The notes: a model not told the origin generated them from the letters alone. A stretch of 64,000 nt of DNA from Hyphomonadaceae bacterium (GCA_947474455.1 CANJIL010000004.1:1-64000); one strand, 5' to 3'. Positions 1 through 8,608 are shown, counted from the first letter of the stretch. Translations and numbers: made by a program.

Positions 1-149
1 GGCGAGCGCATCAGCGGCGTCAGCGATGCATGCGTCCAGAAACCGGAGAGGTCCGGCTTGCCGTCCGCGGCTCTTGGAACCTGCGCCATCGCGGGCGAAG
101 CCAGAATTGCAACAGCAAGCAAGGCAAGCGCCGGTTTCAGCATCCGCAT
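1..149 (-). CDS. secreted protein, 5' end only (partial)
   Basis: The reverse strand reads an N-terminus with a classic signal peptide (charged start, Leu/Ala-rich core, cleavage after AMA-Q) followed by DGKPDLSGFWT. The PDLSG(F/I)W motif is common just after the signal peptide in a family of uncharacterised secreted proteins of Caulobacterales-like bacteria. The ATG at 149 is preceded by AGGAG at good spacing; a second ATG at 143 is possible. The gene runs off the left edge of the window, so only about 49 codons are visible and no function can be given. It was too short for the ORF track. Confidence 0.7.
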   Translation of the reverse strand, partial: MRMLKPALALLAVAILASPAMAQVPRAADGKPDLSGFWTHASLTPLMRS

Positions 150-361
150 GGTTGGTGCTCTCCTGCAAGCACGCGGTTTCGGCCGCGCGTCGATGTGAGG
201 ACAGGGTATCCCTAACAGTCGTTTGGTGAAACGACTCACCTAATGCAATTGCTTCCTATTTTTCTGAACTTTCCTACACCATTCGCGGACTGGTTCCGTA
301 TGGTTTTCTGTGTATGTTCCGCGCCAAACCGGCGCGTGATGGCGCCGACAGGGAGACAACC

Positions 362-1183
362 TTGATACACAACCAATGGAAGATCGCCGGCGCTTCGCTG
401 CTGGCGCTTGGCTTTGCAACGGCTTGCGGCGGCGAAACGCCCCCGCCCGTCGAGCCCGCACCCCCGCCGGTCGCAGAAACGCCGGCTCCGCCTCCGGGCC
501 CGGACTACGCTTCGTTCGTGTCGTCACCCGGCCGAATCGCCGACGACACAGCCAAGGACGCAGCCCGCAAGCCGGCCGAAGTTCTGGCCTTCTCGAAGAT
601 CATGCCCGGCCAGACTGTGTTCGAAATGGAAGCCGGCGCTGGCTATTACACTGAACTGCTGTCGCTGACCGTCGGACCAACCGGCAAGGTCATCATGCAG
701 GCGCCGAAGGAATTCGAAGGCTTCTACAAGGACGCCCTCGCCGCCCGCACGAAGGCCAACCGCCTCGCCAACGTCACCGTGTCGTGGTCGCCGTTTGACA
801 AGCTCGACGCGGCGGACGCATCAGTGGACGTGGTCACTTGGTTCCAGGGACCGCACGAACTCTACTGTGCGAAGGCCTGCGGCAACGCCGCGATGGGCGA
901 TCCGGCAAAATCCTTCGCCGAAGTCGCGCGCATCCTGAAGCCCGGCGGCCTTTTGGTGATCATGGACCATGTCGCTCCCTCAGGCGCGCCCACGACGTCC
1001 GGCAACGACCTGCACCGCATCGACCCGCTGCCGGTAAAGGCGCTCGCCACCGGCGCAGGTTTCGCGCTTGAGGAAGAAAGCACCCTGCTCGCCAATCCGG
1101 CTGACGATCACACCAAAGGTGTTTTCGATCCGTCCATTCAGGGCAAGACAGACCAATTCCTGGTGCGCTACAAGAAACCGTAG
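362..1183 (+). CDS. COG4798-type SAM methyltransferase with lipoprotein signal
   Basis: The product resembles the COG4798 predicted methyltransferases. It has a glycine-rich motif I (EAGAGYYTE, then VGPTGKV) and a late LKPGG motif as in class I SAM-dependent enzymes. I place the start at a TTG at 362 because GGGAGA lies 5 nt upstream, and from there the protein begins with a lipoprotein signal ending in ATAC (Cys22), followed by a Pro-rich linker. The ORF-track ATG at 314 would bury that signal behind 16 extra residues. A second copy of the same family follows at 1261. Substrate is unknown. A SAM enzyme with an export signal is odd, since SAM is cytoplasmic; catalytic activity outside the cytoplasm is doubtful. 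Confidence 0.75.
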   Translation: MIHNQWKIAGASLLALGFATACGGETPPPVEPAPPPVAETPAPPPGPDYASFVSSPGRIADDTAKDAARKPAEVLAFSKIMPGQTVFEMEAGAGYYTELLSLTVGPTGKVIMQAPKEFEGFYKDALAARTKANRLANVTVSWSPFDKLDAADASVDVVTWFQGPHELYCAKACGNAAMGDPAKSFAEVARILKPGGLLVIMDHVAPSGAPTTSGNDLHRIDPLPVKALATGAGFALEEESTLLANPADDHTKGVFDPSIQGKTDQFLVRYKKP

Positions 1184-1209
1184 AGTCGACTTGACTCAGA
1201 AAAAATCAG

Positions 1210-1241
1210 GCGCGGACCGTAACGCGGTCCGCGCTCATTTT
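1210..1241 (+). terminator. terminator-like hairpin between the two methyltransferase genes
   Basis: GCGCGGACC pairs perfectly with GGTCCGCGC across a 7-nt loop, and the stem is followed by TCATTTT. It lies in the 77-nt gap between the tandem paralogs. The U-tract is short, so it may attenuate rather than fully stop transcription. Confidence 0.6.
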
Positions 1242-1260
1242 GTCCAGGGAGGGACATCCT

Positions 1261-2052
1261 ATGAAACGTGCACTTGCAGTCAGCGCGTTTGCGCTTCTAG
1301 CCATCGGTTGCGCAACAATGCCAGGTGGGGCGCCCGCGCTTAGCGCAGCTGACTATGCGCCGATCCTTGCAGCGCCCGACCGCCTGGTGAAGCTCGAGGC
1401 CCTGCAGGGCCCCGACCAGGCCGACGATGCTGCGCGCAAGCCGGCCGAAGTCCTCGCCTTCATCAAGGTCCGCCCAGGCGACACCATCCTCGAAGTCGAA
1501 GGCGGCCGCGGCTGGTATTCGCGCCTCCTTTCGGCCGCGGTCGGGCCTACGGGCAAGCTCTACGCCCAGTATCCCGCGGAATTCGCCTATGGCGACGGGG
1601 CCTACAAGGGACGTCAGGATGCCGGCCAACTCAAGAACACCACCATCGTCAAATCGCACTTCGACGACTTCTCGGCGGTTCCGAGCGGGTCCGTCGACAA
1701 GGTGATCTGGATCCTCGGCCCGCACGAGATCTACTTCACGCCCCAGAACGCGCCGGGCGGCCTGGGCGAAGAAACCAAGACCTACGCTGAGATCAAGCGT
1801 GTGCTGAAACCTGGTGGTGAATTCATCGCCATGGACCACGCCGCCCCCGCTGGTGTGGACAAGAAGGAATCGGCCCAGGCCAACCACCGCGTTGATCCCG
1901 CAGTCGTGCTCGCCGCCGCCAAGGCTGCCGGCCTGACCTACGTCGACAAAAGCGACGTGCTCGCCAATCCGCAGGACGACCGCACCAAGCGCGCGTTCGA
2001 TCCCACGATCCGGCGCCACACGGACCAGTTCCTCTTCCGGTTCCGCAAGTAG
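1261..2052 (+). CDS. COG4798-type SAM methyltransferase lipoprotein, tandem paralog
   Basis: A 263-aa paralog of the preceding gene. Both share AARKPAEVLAF, a motif I region (here EGGRGWYSR, then VGPTGKL), a GPHE motif, LKPGG and a C-terminal FDPTI..HTDQFLFRF block. The ATG at 1261 has a strong GGGAGGGAC ribosome site and gives a clean lipoprotein signal with LAIGC (Cys17); the ORF-track start at 1240 is less likely. Motif I is slightly degenerate (GGRGW for GxGxG). The pair looks like a local duplication that has diverged. Substrate and cellular role are not known. Confidence 0.75.
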   Translation: MKRALAVSAFALLAIGCATMPGGAPALSAADYAPILAAPDRLVKLEALQGPDQADDAARKPAEVLAFIKVRPGDTILEVEGGRGWYSRLLSAAVGPTGKLYAQYPAEFAYGDGAYKGRQDAGQLKNTTIVKSHFDDFSAVPSGSVDKVIWILGPHEIYFTPQNAPGGLGEETKTYAEIKRVLKPGGEFIAMDHAAPAGVDKKESAQANHRVDPAVVLAAAKAAGLTYVDKSDVLANPQDDRTKRAFDPTIRRHTDQFLFRFRK

Positions 2053-2096
2053 GAGTAAGGCTCGTCTTTCCGGGCGACGCACCCTAGACTTGCACC

Positions 2097-2627
2097 ATGA
2101 TGAGGGCGACGCGTTTCCTCAGGGCATGGGCGACCGCGGCCGTTGTTGCAACTGCTGCGGTCGCCTGCTCGCCTGCTGAACAGGGCGTGTCCCAGGCCCA
2201 GACCGGGGACGCGGTGATCGTCCTATCGGAAGGGGCATGCGCGCAGACCTGCCCGGTCTACGACATGACCCTCCATCCCGACGGGTCTTACATCCTGAAT
2301 AGCGTGAAATTCGTCAAAGCGGCGGGCGTCAGCGAAGGCAATCTGGGCGCTGGCGCTTGGAAGACCGCCGAAGCCGCCCTTACCGAGGCGAGCTTCTGGA
2401 CCCTGCCCGCCAATCAGACCAGCAGCGCCTCCGAAAACTGCCAATTGGGCGCCCCCACGGTGAATGTCATCTGGCGCACGATCGAAGGAAAGCAGAAGAT
2501 GATCGCCTACACGGCCGGCTGTGGCGCGCCTGAAATGCGCGGCGTGGTCGTGGCGCTGCGCCAGGCCATGTTATTCGACGATCTGGTGTGGACTGACGAG
2601 CGCTTTGCGCCGGACGGCAGCCGCTAA
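2097..2627 (+). CDS. DUF6438-like lipoprotein
   Basis: A 176-aa protein with an N-terminal lipoprotein signal (AVACS, Cys about 24). The mature part begins IVLSEGACAQTCPVYDMTLHPDGSY, which fits the DUF6438 pattern C-x3-CPxYxLxxxxDGxxxY. Further paired cysteines (ENC and AGCG) could form disulfides in the periplasm. The family has no known biochemical function. The gene stands 45 nt after the methyltransferase gene on the same strand and could be cotranscribed. Confidence 0.65.
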   Translation: MMRATRFLRAWATAAVVATAAVACSPAEQGVSQAQTGDAVIVLSEGACAQTCPVYDMTLHPDGSYILNSVKFVKAAGVSEGNLGAGAWKTAEAALTEASFWTLPANQTSSASENCQLGAPTVNVIWRTIEGKQKMIAYTAGCGAPEMRGVVVALRQAMLFDDLVWTDERFAPDGSR

Positions 2628-2669
2628 AGCCGCATGGCGTAACAGCAGTTTCGGGCGTAGCACCACGCT

Positions 2670-2873
2670 ATGGAACTCTGGCTGTCATACGGGGTGTACA
2701 TCGCCATTGCCGCGGTTTTCGTGGTTCTGGCGTTTGGCGTCGTAAACCTTGTGCGGACCGACGCAAAGGCCGCTTCACGCTCCAACAAGCTGATGCGCCT
2801 GCGGGTGCTGGTTCAGTTCATCGCGATCATCCTGCTTGTGATTCTTGGGGCTGTCGCCGGAGCCTTCCGGTAA
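2670..2873 (+). CDS. HIG1-domain twin-transmembrane protein
   Basis: A 67-aa protein with two transmembrane helices (about residues 6-26 and 48-66). The short loop contains SNKLMRLRVLVQ, the characteristic HIG1 (hypoxia-induced) motif also found in mitochondrial respiratory-supercomplex factors. In alphaproteobacteria such small twin-TM proteins often lie near cobalamin adenosyltransferase and etf genes, as here. A role in organising respiratory complexes is an inference from the family. No strong ribosome site is visible before the ATG. Confidence 0.75.
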   Translation: MELWLSYGVYIAIAAVFVVLAFGVVNLVRTDAKAASRSNKLMRLRVLVQFIAIILLVILGAVAGAFR

Positions 2874-2951
2874 CCTCAGCCCCCGGCGGGTGTTGCATCC
2901 CCGCCACGCGAAAACGCCTCCGCACCTTCCTTAGGGGAACGAGGGAGTCAC

Positions 2952-2963
2952 GTGAACGTTCAC
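2952..2963. promoter_or_regulatory. perfect 12-bp palindrome upstream of the 3066 gene
   Basis: GTGAACGTTCAC is a perfect palindrome 102 nt upstream of the next start codon, followed by two CGATCG self-complementary hexamers. It could be a dimeric-regulator operator, but no regulator gene is adjacent. Confidence 0.3.
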
Positions 2964-3065
2964 TGCCCTGTTGGGTCGGTTCGATCGAATTTCATCGATC
3001 GGATTTTCCAAGCCTGAAGCCATGTGTGCGAACTTGGCTCTGGCTGGCGTGGTGGGAGTTCCGCG

Positions 3066-3467
3066 ATGTTCGGACGTGGCGCTATAGAACTAAATCCCCG
3101 TCGATTCTGGAGCTGGTTCGCTTCGGAAACCTCAGGCATCGCCAATGCCCTGGAAGCGCTCCAGCGCGGCGAGGCGGATGCCGAGTGGGCCATCATTGGC
3201 CTTAACCAGCGGATCCGTCGTTTCGATGCGACGCTGGAAGCCGACGTCGTCCTGACCCTCGATGGCCACTGCCACATGACGATCCTGGGCGAACCGCAGG
3301 CGGTTTCGGTTCTGCTGGAGGCTGCCCCGCAGCTCTCTGGCTGGCGTTTCTCGCCTCGAGCCGCCCTGACCGATCTGCGTCGCGTGCCTTTCCGGACGGC
3401 CCCCCGTCCGTCGCTGGACGTGCTAGGCGCGCCAATCTCCGCCCGGCACGAAGCCTACGCTCACTAG
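3066..3467 (+). CDS. conserved hypothetical protein
   Basis: About 133 aa with no signal peptide or membrane segment. The start at 3066 follows TGGGAG at suitable spacing; the ORF-track start at 3024 adds 14 residues with no ribosome site. It begins RRFWSWF, followed by a helical, acidic stretch, then a predicted beta-rich part (ADVVLTLDGHCHMTILG). I do not recognise a characterised family. It sits between the HIG1 protein and the cobalamin adenosyltransferase on the same strand, so it may share a transcript with the latter. Confidence 0.55.
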   Translation: MFGRGAIELNPRRFWSWFASETSGIANALEALQRGEADAEWAIIGLNQRIRRFDATLEADVVLTLDGHCHMTILGEPQAVSVLLEAAPQLSGWRFSPRAALTDLRRVPFRTAPRPSLDVLGAPISARHEAYAH

Positions 3468-3513
3468 CGGCGGGACCATTGACGCCGCCGTGCTGCGCGC
3501 GCGTAATTGGCGC

Positions 3514-4092
3514 ATGGTTGTCCTGAATAAGATCTACACCCGCACCGGCGACAATGGCATGACTGGCCTCGCGACTGGCGAACGCGTCCAGAAATGGAAT
3601 CTGCGCGTCGAAGCTTGTGGCGCAGCCGATGAAACCAACTCATCCATCGGCGTCGCCCGCCTCCATTCCGCAGACGATCCAGATCTCCATGCCATGCTGG
3701 GGCGCATCCAGAACGACCTGTTCGATCTCGGGGCCGATCTGGCCACCCCGCAACGTGAGAAACCGCTGGGTTGGGAGCCGCTGCGCATTGTTGCTGCCCA
3801 GGTTACTCGTCTGGAAACAGAGATCGACGCAATCAACGCGACGATCCCTCCGCTCGACAGTTTCATCCTCCCGGGAGGCTCCGCGCTCGCAGCCTATCTT
3901 CACGTCGCACGCACCGTGTCTCGCCGCGCAGAGCGCGTGATTGCGGAACTGGCCGCCACGGAAGGCGAAGTCGTCTCCGAATTCGCTCTGACCTACGCCA
4001 ATCGCCTCTCTGACTTCCTTTTCGTGGCAGCCCGCCGCGCCAACGACAACGGCGCCTCTGACGTCCTCTGGGTTCCCGGCGCGAACCGCTAG
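3514..4092 (+). CDS. cob(I)yrinic acid a,c-diamide adenosyltransferase, PduO type
   Basis: A 192-aa protein starting MVVLNKIYTRTGD, the typical N-terminus of PduO-type ATP:corrinoid adenosyltransferases. It carries the expected motifs TRTGDNGMTGL (ATP binding), VEACGAADETNSSIG, and the C-terminal signature RRAERV followed by YANRLSDFLFVAARRAN. It transfers the 5'-deoxyadenosyl group of ATP to cob(I)alamin, giving adenosylcobalamin in the cytoplasm. That cofactor is needed by the ethylmalonyl-CoA mutase encoded at 38940-40934. I start it at 3514 rather than 3490 by family alignment. The NADAR gene begins 3 nt after its stop, suggesting translational coupling. Confidence 0.93.
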   Translation: MVVLNKIYTRTGDNGMTGLATGERVQKWNLRVEACGAADETNSSIGVARLHSADDPDLHAMLGRIQNDLFDLGADLATPQREKPLGWEPLRIVAAQVTRLETEIDAINATIPPLDSFILPGGSALAAYLHVARTVSRRAERVIAELAATEGEVVSEFALTYANRLSDFLFVAARRANDNGASDVLWVPGANR

Positions 4093-4095
4093 GCG

Positions 4096-4590
4096 ATGCC
4101 GTCCGTCTTCCTCTTCATGCAGGGGCCATTCAGCCAGTTCCACCCATCCCATTTCATGCAGGGCAACCACGACTATGTCTGCGCCGAACAGTACATGCAC
4201 GAGCAGAAGGCCCGTCTCTTCGGAGATGTCGCCATGGCGGACCGGATCCTGAAGTCGGACAACCCGCACGAGCACAAGCTCATGGGCGGCCGCGTCTCTG
4301 GCTTCAACCAGGAACGATGGGACGCCCACAAGGTCGACATCGTCACGGCCGGAACGCGGGCCAAGTTCTGCCAGAATGCGGGCCTGCGCCGCCGCCTGCT
4401 GGCCACCGGCGACTCGATCCTGGCTGAGGCCAACCCCAAGGACTTTATCTGGGGCATCGGCTTATCAGAAGATGATCCCGCCGCGATGGACCCGGCCAGT
4501 TGGCAAGGCAAGAACCTGTTGGGACAGATCCTGATGGCAGTGCGCACCGAACTGGCCAAGCAAGGCAACGCCCGACAAATTCCCGCCTAG
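4096..4590 (+). CDS. NADAR family protein
   Basis: A 164-aa single-domain NADAR (DUF1768/YbiA-like) protein. Visible signatures are FSQFHPS, VCAEQYMHEQKARLFGD, VSGFNQERWD, KFCQNAGLRRRLLATGD, and EANPKDFIWGIGL followed by WQGKNLLGQILMAVR. Family members hydrolyse N-glycosidic bonds: YbiA-like enzymes act on early riboflavin-pathway intermediates, and other NADAR proteins remove ADP-ribose from guanine. The sequence does not decide between these. No DarT-like toxin gene is next to it. It follows the adenosyltransferase with only 3 nt between them, so the two are probably cotranslated. Confidence 0.88.
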   Translation: MPSVFLFMQGPFSQFHPSHFMQGNHDYVCAEQYMHEQKARLFGDVAMADRILKSDNPHEHKLMGGRVSGFNQERWDAHKVDIVTAGTRAKFCQNAGLRRRLLATGDSILAEANPKDFIWGIGLSEDDPAAMDPASWQGKNLLGQILMAVRTELAKQGNARQIPA

Positions 4591-4684
4591 TTCGGAATTA
4601 ACCTATTTGCCGAAGGATCGGCTTCCGGCCGATTGAGGGGACGAACAAATTCCTCGATAATGTTTGGAGCCGTTGGGACCCAGC

Positions 4685-5890
4685 TTGAAGTTCGCAGTCC
4701 TTATCCTCTCCGCAGCAATAGCGCTCGCCGCGCCAATGGCCGCGCACGCCCAGCTAACGAAGATATACCAGCAGCTCCAGAATTTCGGCGCCGAACTCGA
4801 CCACGCTGCCACCGCCCCCGATTTTGTCGGCCTCGCCGTAGGGGTCGTGAAAGACGGCCGCCTCGCCATGGTCCGCACCTATGGCGTGCGCGAAGCCGGC
4901 GGCACGGAGAAGGTCACGCCCGACACGGTGTTCCGCATCGCATCGCTCTCCAAGGGCTTTGCCGGCACGCTAGCGGTGATGGAGCAGCAGGACGGCAAGC
5001 TCGATCTCCAACAAAAGGTCACGACGCTCTTTCCCGAGTTCAGACTGCGCGGCCCGGCGCAAGCCGACCGCGTCACGTTCGAGGACGTGCTGTCCCACCG
5101 CACCGGCCTTCCGCCCTACGCCTATGACAACCTGCTCGAAGCCGGCACGCCGCCTTCGCAGATTCTGTCGCAGTATTCCGCCGTGAAGCAGACCTGCCCG
5201 CCAGGCGAGTGCTTCACCTACCAGAACGTCGCCTTCAACATGATTGCCGCCGCCATCGAGAAGGCGTCCGGCAAATCGTATGCGGCTGAACTTCATGCTC
5301 GCATCCTCGACCCGCTCGGCATGAAGACCGCCTCGTTAGGTCGTGCGCAGCTCATGTCCTCCGGCAACTGGGCGCGCCCGCACAAGCGCGCCGGCCAGTC
5401 CTGGGTCGCAACGCCCGTCACTGACTGGTACTATCGCGTGCCGGCGGCCGGCGGCGTGAATGCTTCAATCACCGATCTGTCGAAATGGCTGATCGCCCAG
5501 ATGGGCGAACGTCCCGAAGTCATCCCCACCACAGTCCTGGATGAGGCGCACCGCAAGCGCATCTCGACGCCGCCGGAAACGTCACGCCAGCGTTCGCTGA
5601 AGACGCCTGTCACCGAAACATCCTACGGCCTTGGCTGGCGCACCTACACCTACGCGGGCCACACGCTGATTACACACTCGGGCAGCGTCGAGGGTTATAT
5701 CGCACAGATTGCGTGGTTGCCGGAGAGCCGCTCCGGCGTCGTCGTGCTGTCGAACACGCGCGGCGCTCGCGCCGCCAAGATCGTGCCTGCCTGGCTCGAT
5801 TATGAACTCAACCTGCCAAAGACCGACTGGTTCCGCATGGGCGACCTCACCACTGCGGCCGCCCCCAGCGCGTCCGTCAGCGGCGAGTGA
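4685..5890 (+). CDS. serine hydrolase, class C beta-lactamase-like
   Basis: About 401 aa. An N-terminal Sec signal (LILSAAIALAAPMAAHA-Q) precedes a penicillin-binding-protein/beta-lactamase fold. The catalytic SxxK is SLSK near residue 87 (in VFRIASLSKGFAG), the YxN element is YQN in FTYQNVAFN, and the KTG-equivalent is HSG in ITHSGSVEGY. HSG instead of KTG is usual in the esterase/peptidase members of this family, so antibiotic hydrolysis should not be assumed. The start is uncertain: there is no good ATG, and I prefer TTG 4685, which begins exactly at the signal peptide, over TTG 4664. It converges on the TerB gene. Confidence 0.85.
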   Translation: MKFAVLILSAAIALAAPMAAHAQLTKIYQQLQNFGAELDHAATAPDFVGLAVGVVKDGRLAMVRTYGVREAGGTEKVTPDTVFRIASLSKGFAGTLAVMEQQDGKLDLQQKVTTLFPEFRLRGPAQADRVTFEDVLSHRTGLPPYAYDNLLEAGTPPSQILSQYSAVKQTCPPGECFTYQNVAFNMIAAAIEKASGKSYAAELHARILDPLGMKTASLGRAQLMSSGNWARPHKRAGQSWVATPVTDWYYRVPAAGGVNASITDLSKWLIAQMGERPEVIPTTVLDEAHRKRISTPPETSRQRSLKTPVTETSYGLGWRTYTYAGHTLITHSGSVEGYIAQIAWLPESRSGVVVLSNTRGARAAKIVPAWLDYELNLPKTDWFRMGDLTTAAAPSASVSGE

Positions 5891-5895
5891 CCGCT

Positions 5896-6354
5896 CTACA
5901 TCCCCGGCGCCGATCCGCCGCCCTGCACCTTCTGTCGCGCGAGCGCGCTGTCCATCGGCGACAGTCCTAGCCGATCCACAATCTGGCGCATCAGCGTATC
6001 CTCGTGCGGATCGCGCACCCCGTCGGACAAAACCACGCCCCACAGCTCCTCGAGAATCGCCTCGCGCTGCTCGTGCGGGATGGCCGTGCGGATCGCCTTG
6101 GTGAATTGATAGATATCGATCGCCGCGCCTTCGGCTTCTTCGCCCTGCTCGCGCAGTCCGCGCGCCAGATCCGCCGATAGACTGAAGCGCCTCGCCAGCG
6201 CGCGGTCGATGATCGACGCCTCATGGTAATCGTATTTGCCGTCAGCACGCGCAGCCATCACCAGAACGGACGCGATCGCCAGCCGCGCGTCTTCGGGCTG
6301 CAACTCCTCATGGCCTGTCGACATCAGCAGCTTGCGCAGGAAACCCAGGGCCAA
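5896..6354 (-). CDS. TerB-family (tellurite-resistance TerB/DjlA-like) protein
   Basis: A 152-aa all-helical protein with the TerB pattern: VLVMAARADGKYDYHE near the start and a second acidic motif VVLSDGVRDPHED about 70 residues later. These paired Asp/Glu loops bind metal in TerB proteins. Biochemical role in non-ter contexts is unknown. It starts at TTG 6354, immediately after the DUF3144 gene's stop; the preceding GGAGGA lies 7 nt upstream inside that gene, which strongly supports the TTG and indicates an operon. Confidence 0.78.
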   Translation of the reverse strand: MALGFLRKLLMSTGHEELQPEDARLAIASVLVMAARADGKYDYHEASIIDRALARRFSLSADLARGLREQGEEAEGAAIDIYQFTKAIRTAIPHEQREAILEELWGVVLSDGVRDPHEDTLMRQIVDRLGLSPMDSALARQKVQGGGSAPGM

Positions 6355-6357
6355 GGA

Positions 6358-6651
6358 TCAGTCCTCCTCCGTCTGCACGTAAGCCGCAAAGTTGCGGATG
6401 TAAGCGTCAAGATTGCCTTCAAGCATCTGCCGGAAGCCGGCGACGAAATACTCCACGGTCTCGTCGCGCTTGGCCGCCATCTCCTCGCCCGATCCGAACC
6501 CGCGCGCCGACACGAAGGCTGAAAACCGAGCAGAAGCAAAAATAAGCGAGGCATTCGCTGCTTCGGGCGAGGCGTTCTCCGCGTCCTTGTTGGCGCGACT
6601 AATGTGGGCGTCTACACGCTCGTAGAACGCATCGTCAAACAGGTCGGCCAT
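6358..6651 (-). CDS. DUF3144 domain protein
   Basis: A 97-aa soluble protein starting MADLFDDAFYERVDAHISRAN, which fits DUF3144 (F..AD.fI..AN, then a conserved ASLIFASARFSAF helix). The ORF track extends it to 6855, but the upstream residues look non-coding and the ATG at 6651 aligns with the family. It forms an operon with the TerB gene. Function is unknown. Confidence 0.72.
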   Translation of the reverse strand: MADLFDDAFYERVDAHISRANKDAENASPEAANASLIFASARFSAFVSARGFGSGEEMAAKRDETVEYFVAGFRQMLEGNLDAYIRNFAAYVQTEED

Positions 6652-6903
6652 GGTGAAAACGTCGCTCCTCAACCGAGGCGAAACTATCGCACTGCCCGGA
6701 AAAACCACGTGGAATCCGCATTCACGCACGAATGTTTCATCCTGCCTCTGGGTTAACGCGCCAAATCGACGCTTTTTGCCCCGCCCCGTTCCCGGGAAAC
6801 TTGATTCCGGCGCATCTGCTGCATAACAGGTAGCCGCGGTTCGCAGGTGCACCATAGCGGTGCGCTGTGAACCACCCTGACCGTCCAGCCGGAGACCCCA
6901 CCT

Positions 6904-7650
6904 ATGAAGGTGCTTGTGCCCGTCAAACGGGTGATCGACCCGAACGTTCGCCCGCGTGTGAAAGCCGATGGCTCGGGCGTGGATCTCGCCAACATCAAGA
7001 TGGCGATGAACCCGTTCTGCGAGATCGCCGTCGAAGAGGCGGTGCGCATGAAGGAAAAGAGCATCGTCACCGAGATTGTGCTGGTCTCCATCGGTCCCGC
7101 GCAGGCCCAGGAAACCATCCGCATCGGTCTCGCCATGGGCGGCGACCGCGGAATCCTCGTCCAGACCGACATGGCGGTTGAGCCTCTCGCGGTTGCAAAG
7201 ATCTTGAAAGCGATTGTCGACTCCGAGAAGCCCGACCTCGTCATCACCGGCAAGCAGGCGATCGACGATGATTCGAACCAGACAGGCCAGATGCTCGCCG
7301 CCCTGCTCGACTGGCCTCAGGGCACGTTTGCTTCGGGCGTCACCAAGGAAGGCGACAAGCTGAACGTCACGCGCGAAGTTGATGGCGGCCTGCAGACCGT
7401 GTCGCTGTCGTTGCCGGCTGTCATCACCACCGACCTCCGCCTCAATGAGCCGCGCTTCGCCTCACTGCCCAACATCATGAAGGCGAAGAAGAAGCTGATC
7501 GACGTGAAGACGCCTGCGGACTACGGCGTTGACGTCACGCCGCGCCTGCAGGTCGTGAAGGTCGCTGAACCCAAGAAGCGTGAGGCCGGCGAGAAAGTCG
7601 CCGACGTCGACGCGCTAATCGCCAAACTCAAGTCCGTGGGAGCCATCTGA
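6904..7650 (+). CDS. etfB: electron transfer flavoprotein subunit beta
   Basis: A 248-aa EtfB beginning [20 protein letters not shown], with the nucleotide-binding core [27 protein letters not shown] and the C-terminal [12 protein letters not shown] segment expected for the family. With EtfA it forms the soluble FAD/AMP heterodimer that carries electrons from acyl-CoA dehydrogenases to ETF:quinone oxidoreductase. The length is normal. etfA starts 2 nt after its stop. A weak TTGATT/CATAAC promoter-like pair lies at 6801-6827. In an organism with Ccr and Ecm, methylsuccinyl-CoA dehydrogenase is one likely electron donor. Confidence 0.96.
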   Translation: MKVLVPVKRVIDPNVRPRVKADGSGVDLANIKMAMNPFCEIAVEEAVRMKEKSIVTEIVLVSIGPAQAQETIRIGLAMGGDRGILVQTDMAVEPLAVAKILKAIVDSEKPDLVITGKQAIDDDSNQTGQMLAALLDWPQGTFASGVTKEGDKLNVTREVDGGLQTVSLSLPAVITTDLRLNEPRFASLPNIMKAKKKLIDVKTPADYGVDVTPRLQVVKVAEPKKREAGEKVADVDALIAKLKSVGAI

Positions 7651-7652
7651 TC

Positions 7653-8582
7653 ATGGCCGTTCTGGTCCTCGCTGAACATTCCAACAACGCCCTCAATGAT
7701 GCGACCGCCAGGACCGTGGTTGCGGCGCGAGCTTTCGGCGGCGATATCGACGTGCTCGTCGCCGGGCACAACGCCAGGTCCGCCGCCGACGCCGCCGCGA
7801 AAATCCCAGGCGTGCGCAAGGTTCTCCACGCTGAAGGCGAAGCGTTCTCGCACGCCCTCGCCGAAGCCGTCGAAGCGCTCGTTGTCCCGCTGATGTCCGG
7901 CTATGACGCCTTTTTCGCTCCGGCCACCACCACCGGCAAGAACGTCGCCCCGCGCGTCGCCGCCAAGCTCGATGTGATGCAGGTTTCGGAAATCACGAAG
8001 GTGATTGACGCGTCGACCTTCGAGCGTCCGGTTTACGCCGGCAACGCGATCATGACCGTGAAGTCAGGCGAGGCAAAGAAAGTCGTCACCGTCCGCGGCG
8101 CCGCCTTCCAGGCCGCCGCAGGATCCGGCGCGGCCGTGGTGGAATCCATTGCAGCGCCTAGCGGCCCCTTCAAGGCCGCGTTCGTCTCCGAAGAACTGCA
8201 GAAGTCGGATCGTCCCGAACTCGCCTCGGCCAAGCGCGTCGTCTCAGGCGGCCGCGCCCTCGCCTCAGCTGAACAGTTCAATCAGTACATCCTGCCCCTC
8301 GCCGACAAGCTCGGCGCCGCCGTCGGCGCCTCGCGCGCCGCTGTGGATGCTGGCTACGCCCCCAATGACTTCCAGGTCGGCCAGACCGGGAAGGTCGTCG
8401 CTCCCGACCTTTACGTCGCCATCGGCATCTCGGGCGCCATCCAGCACCTCGCCGGGATGAAGGACTCGAAAGTCATCGTCGCCATCAACAAGGACGACGA
8501 AGCACCGATCTTCCAGATCGCCGACTACGCGCTTGTCGGCGACCTCTTCAAGATCGTCCCCGAACTGACGAGCAAGCTATAG
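7653..8582 (+). CDS. etfA: electron transfer flavoprotein subunit alpha
   Basis: A 309-aa EtfA. The N-terminal domain starts [16 protein letters not shown], and the C-terminal FAD domain shows [33 protein letters not shown], and [29 protein letters not shown], all standard for FAD binding. It is translationally coupled to etfB (2-nt gap) and followed by a strong hairpin terminator, so etfBA is a two-gene operon here. No 3-hydroxyacyl-CoA dehydrogenase gene follows, unlike in some relatives. Confidence 0.96.
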   Translation: MAVLVLAEHSNNALNDATARTVVAARAFGGDIDVLVAGHNARSAADAAAKIPGVRKVLHAEGEAFSHALAEAVEALVVPLMSGYDAFFAPATTTGKNVAPRVAAKLDVMQVSEITKVIDASTFERPVYAGNAIMTVKSGEAKKVVTVRGAAFQAAAGSGAAVVESIAAPSGPFKAAFVSEELQKSDRPELASAKRVVSGGRALASAEQFNQYILPLADKLGAAVGASRAAVDAGYAPNDFQVGQTGKVVAPDLYVAIGISGAIQHLAGMKDSKVIVAINKDDEAPIFQIADYALVGDLFKIVPELTSKL

Positions 8583-8608
8583 TCAGATCGACAGCCGGAC
8601 ACGCGAAA

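Noticed and set aside
1297-2082. 261-aa minus-strand ORF
   Set aside because: Antisense of the second methyltransferase gene.
4685-5890. An antibiotic-resistance beta-lactamase
   Set aside because: The protein has SLSK and YQN but HSG instead of KTG, and sits in a housekeeping context; it is better called a serine hydrolase.
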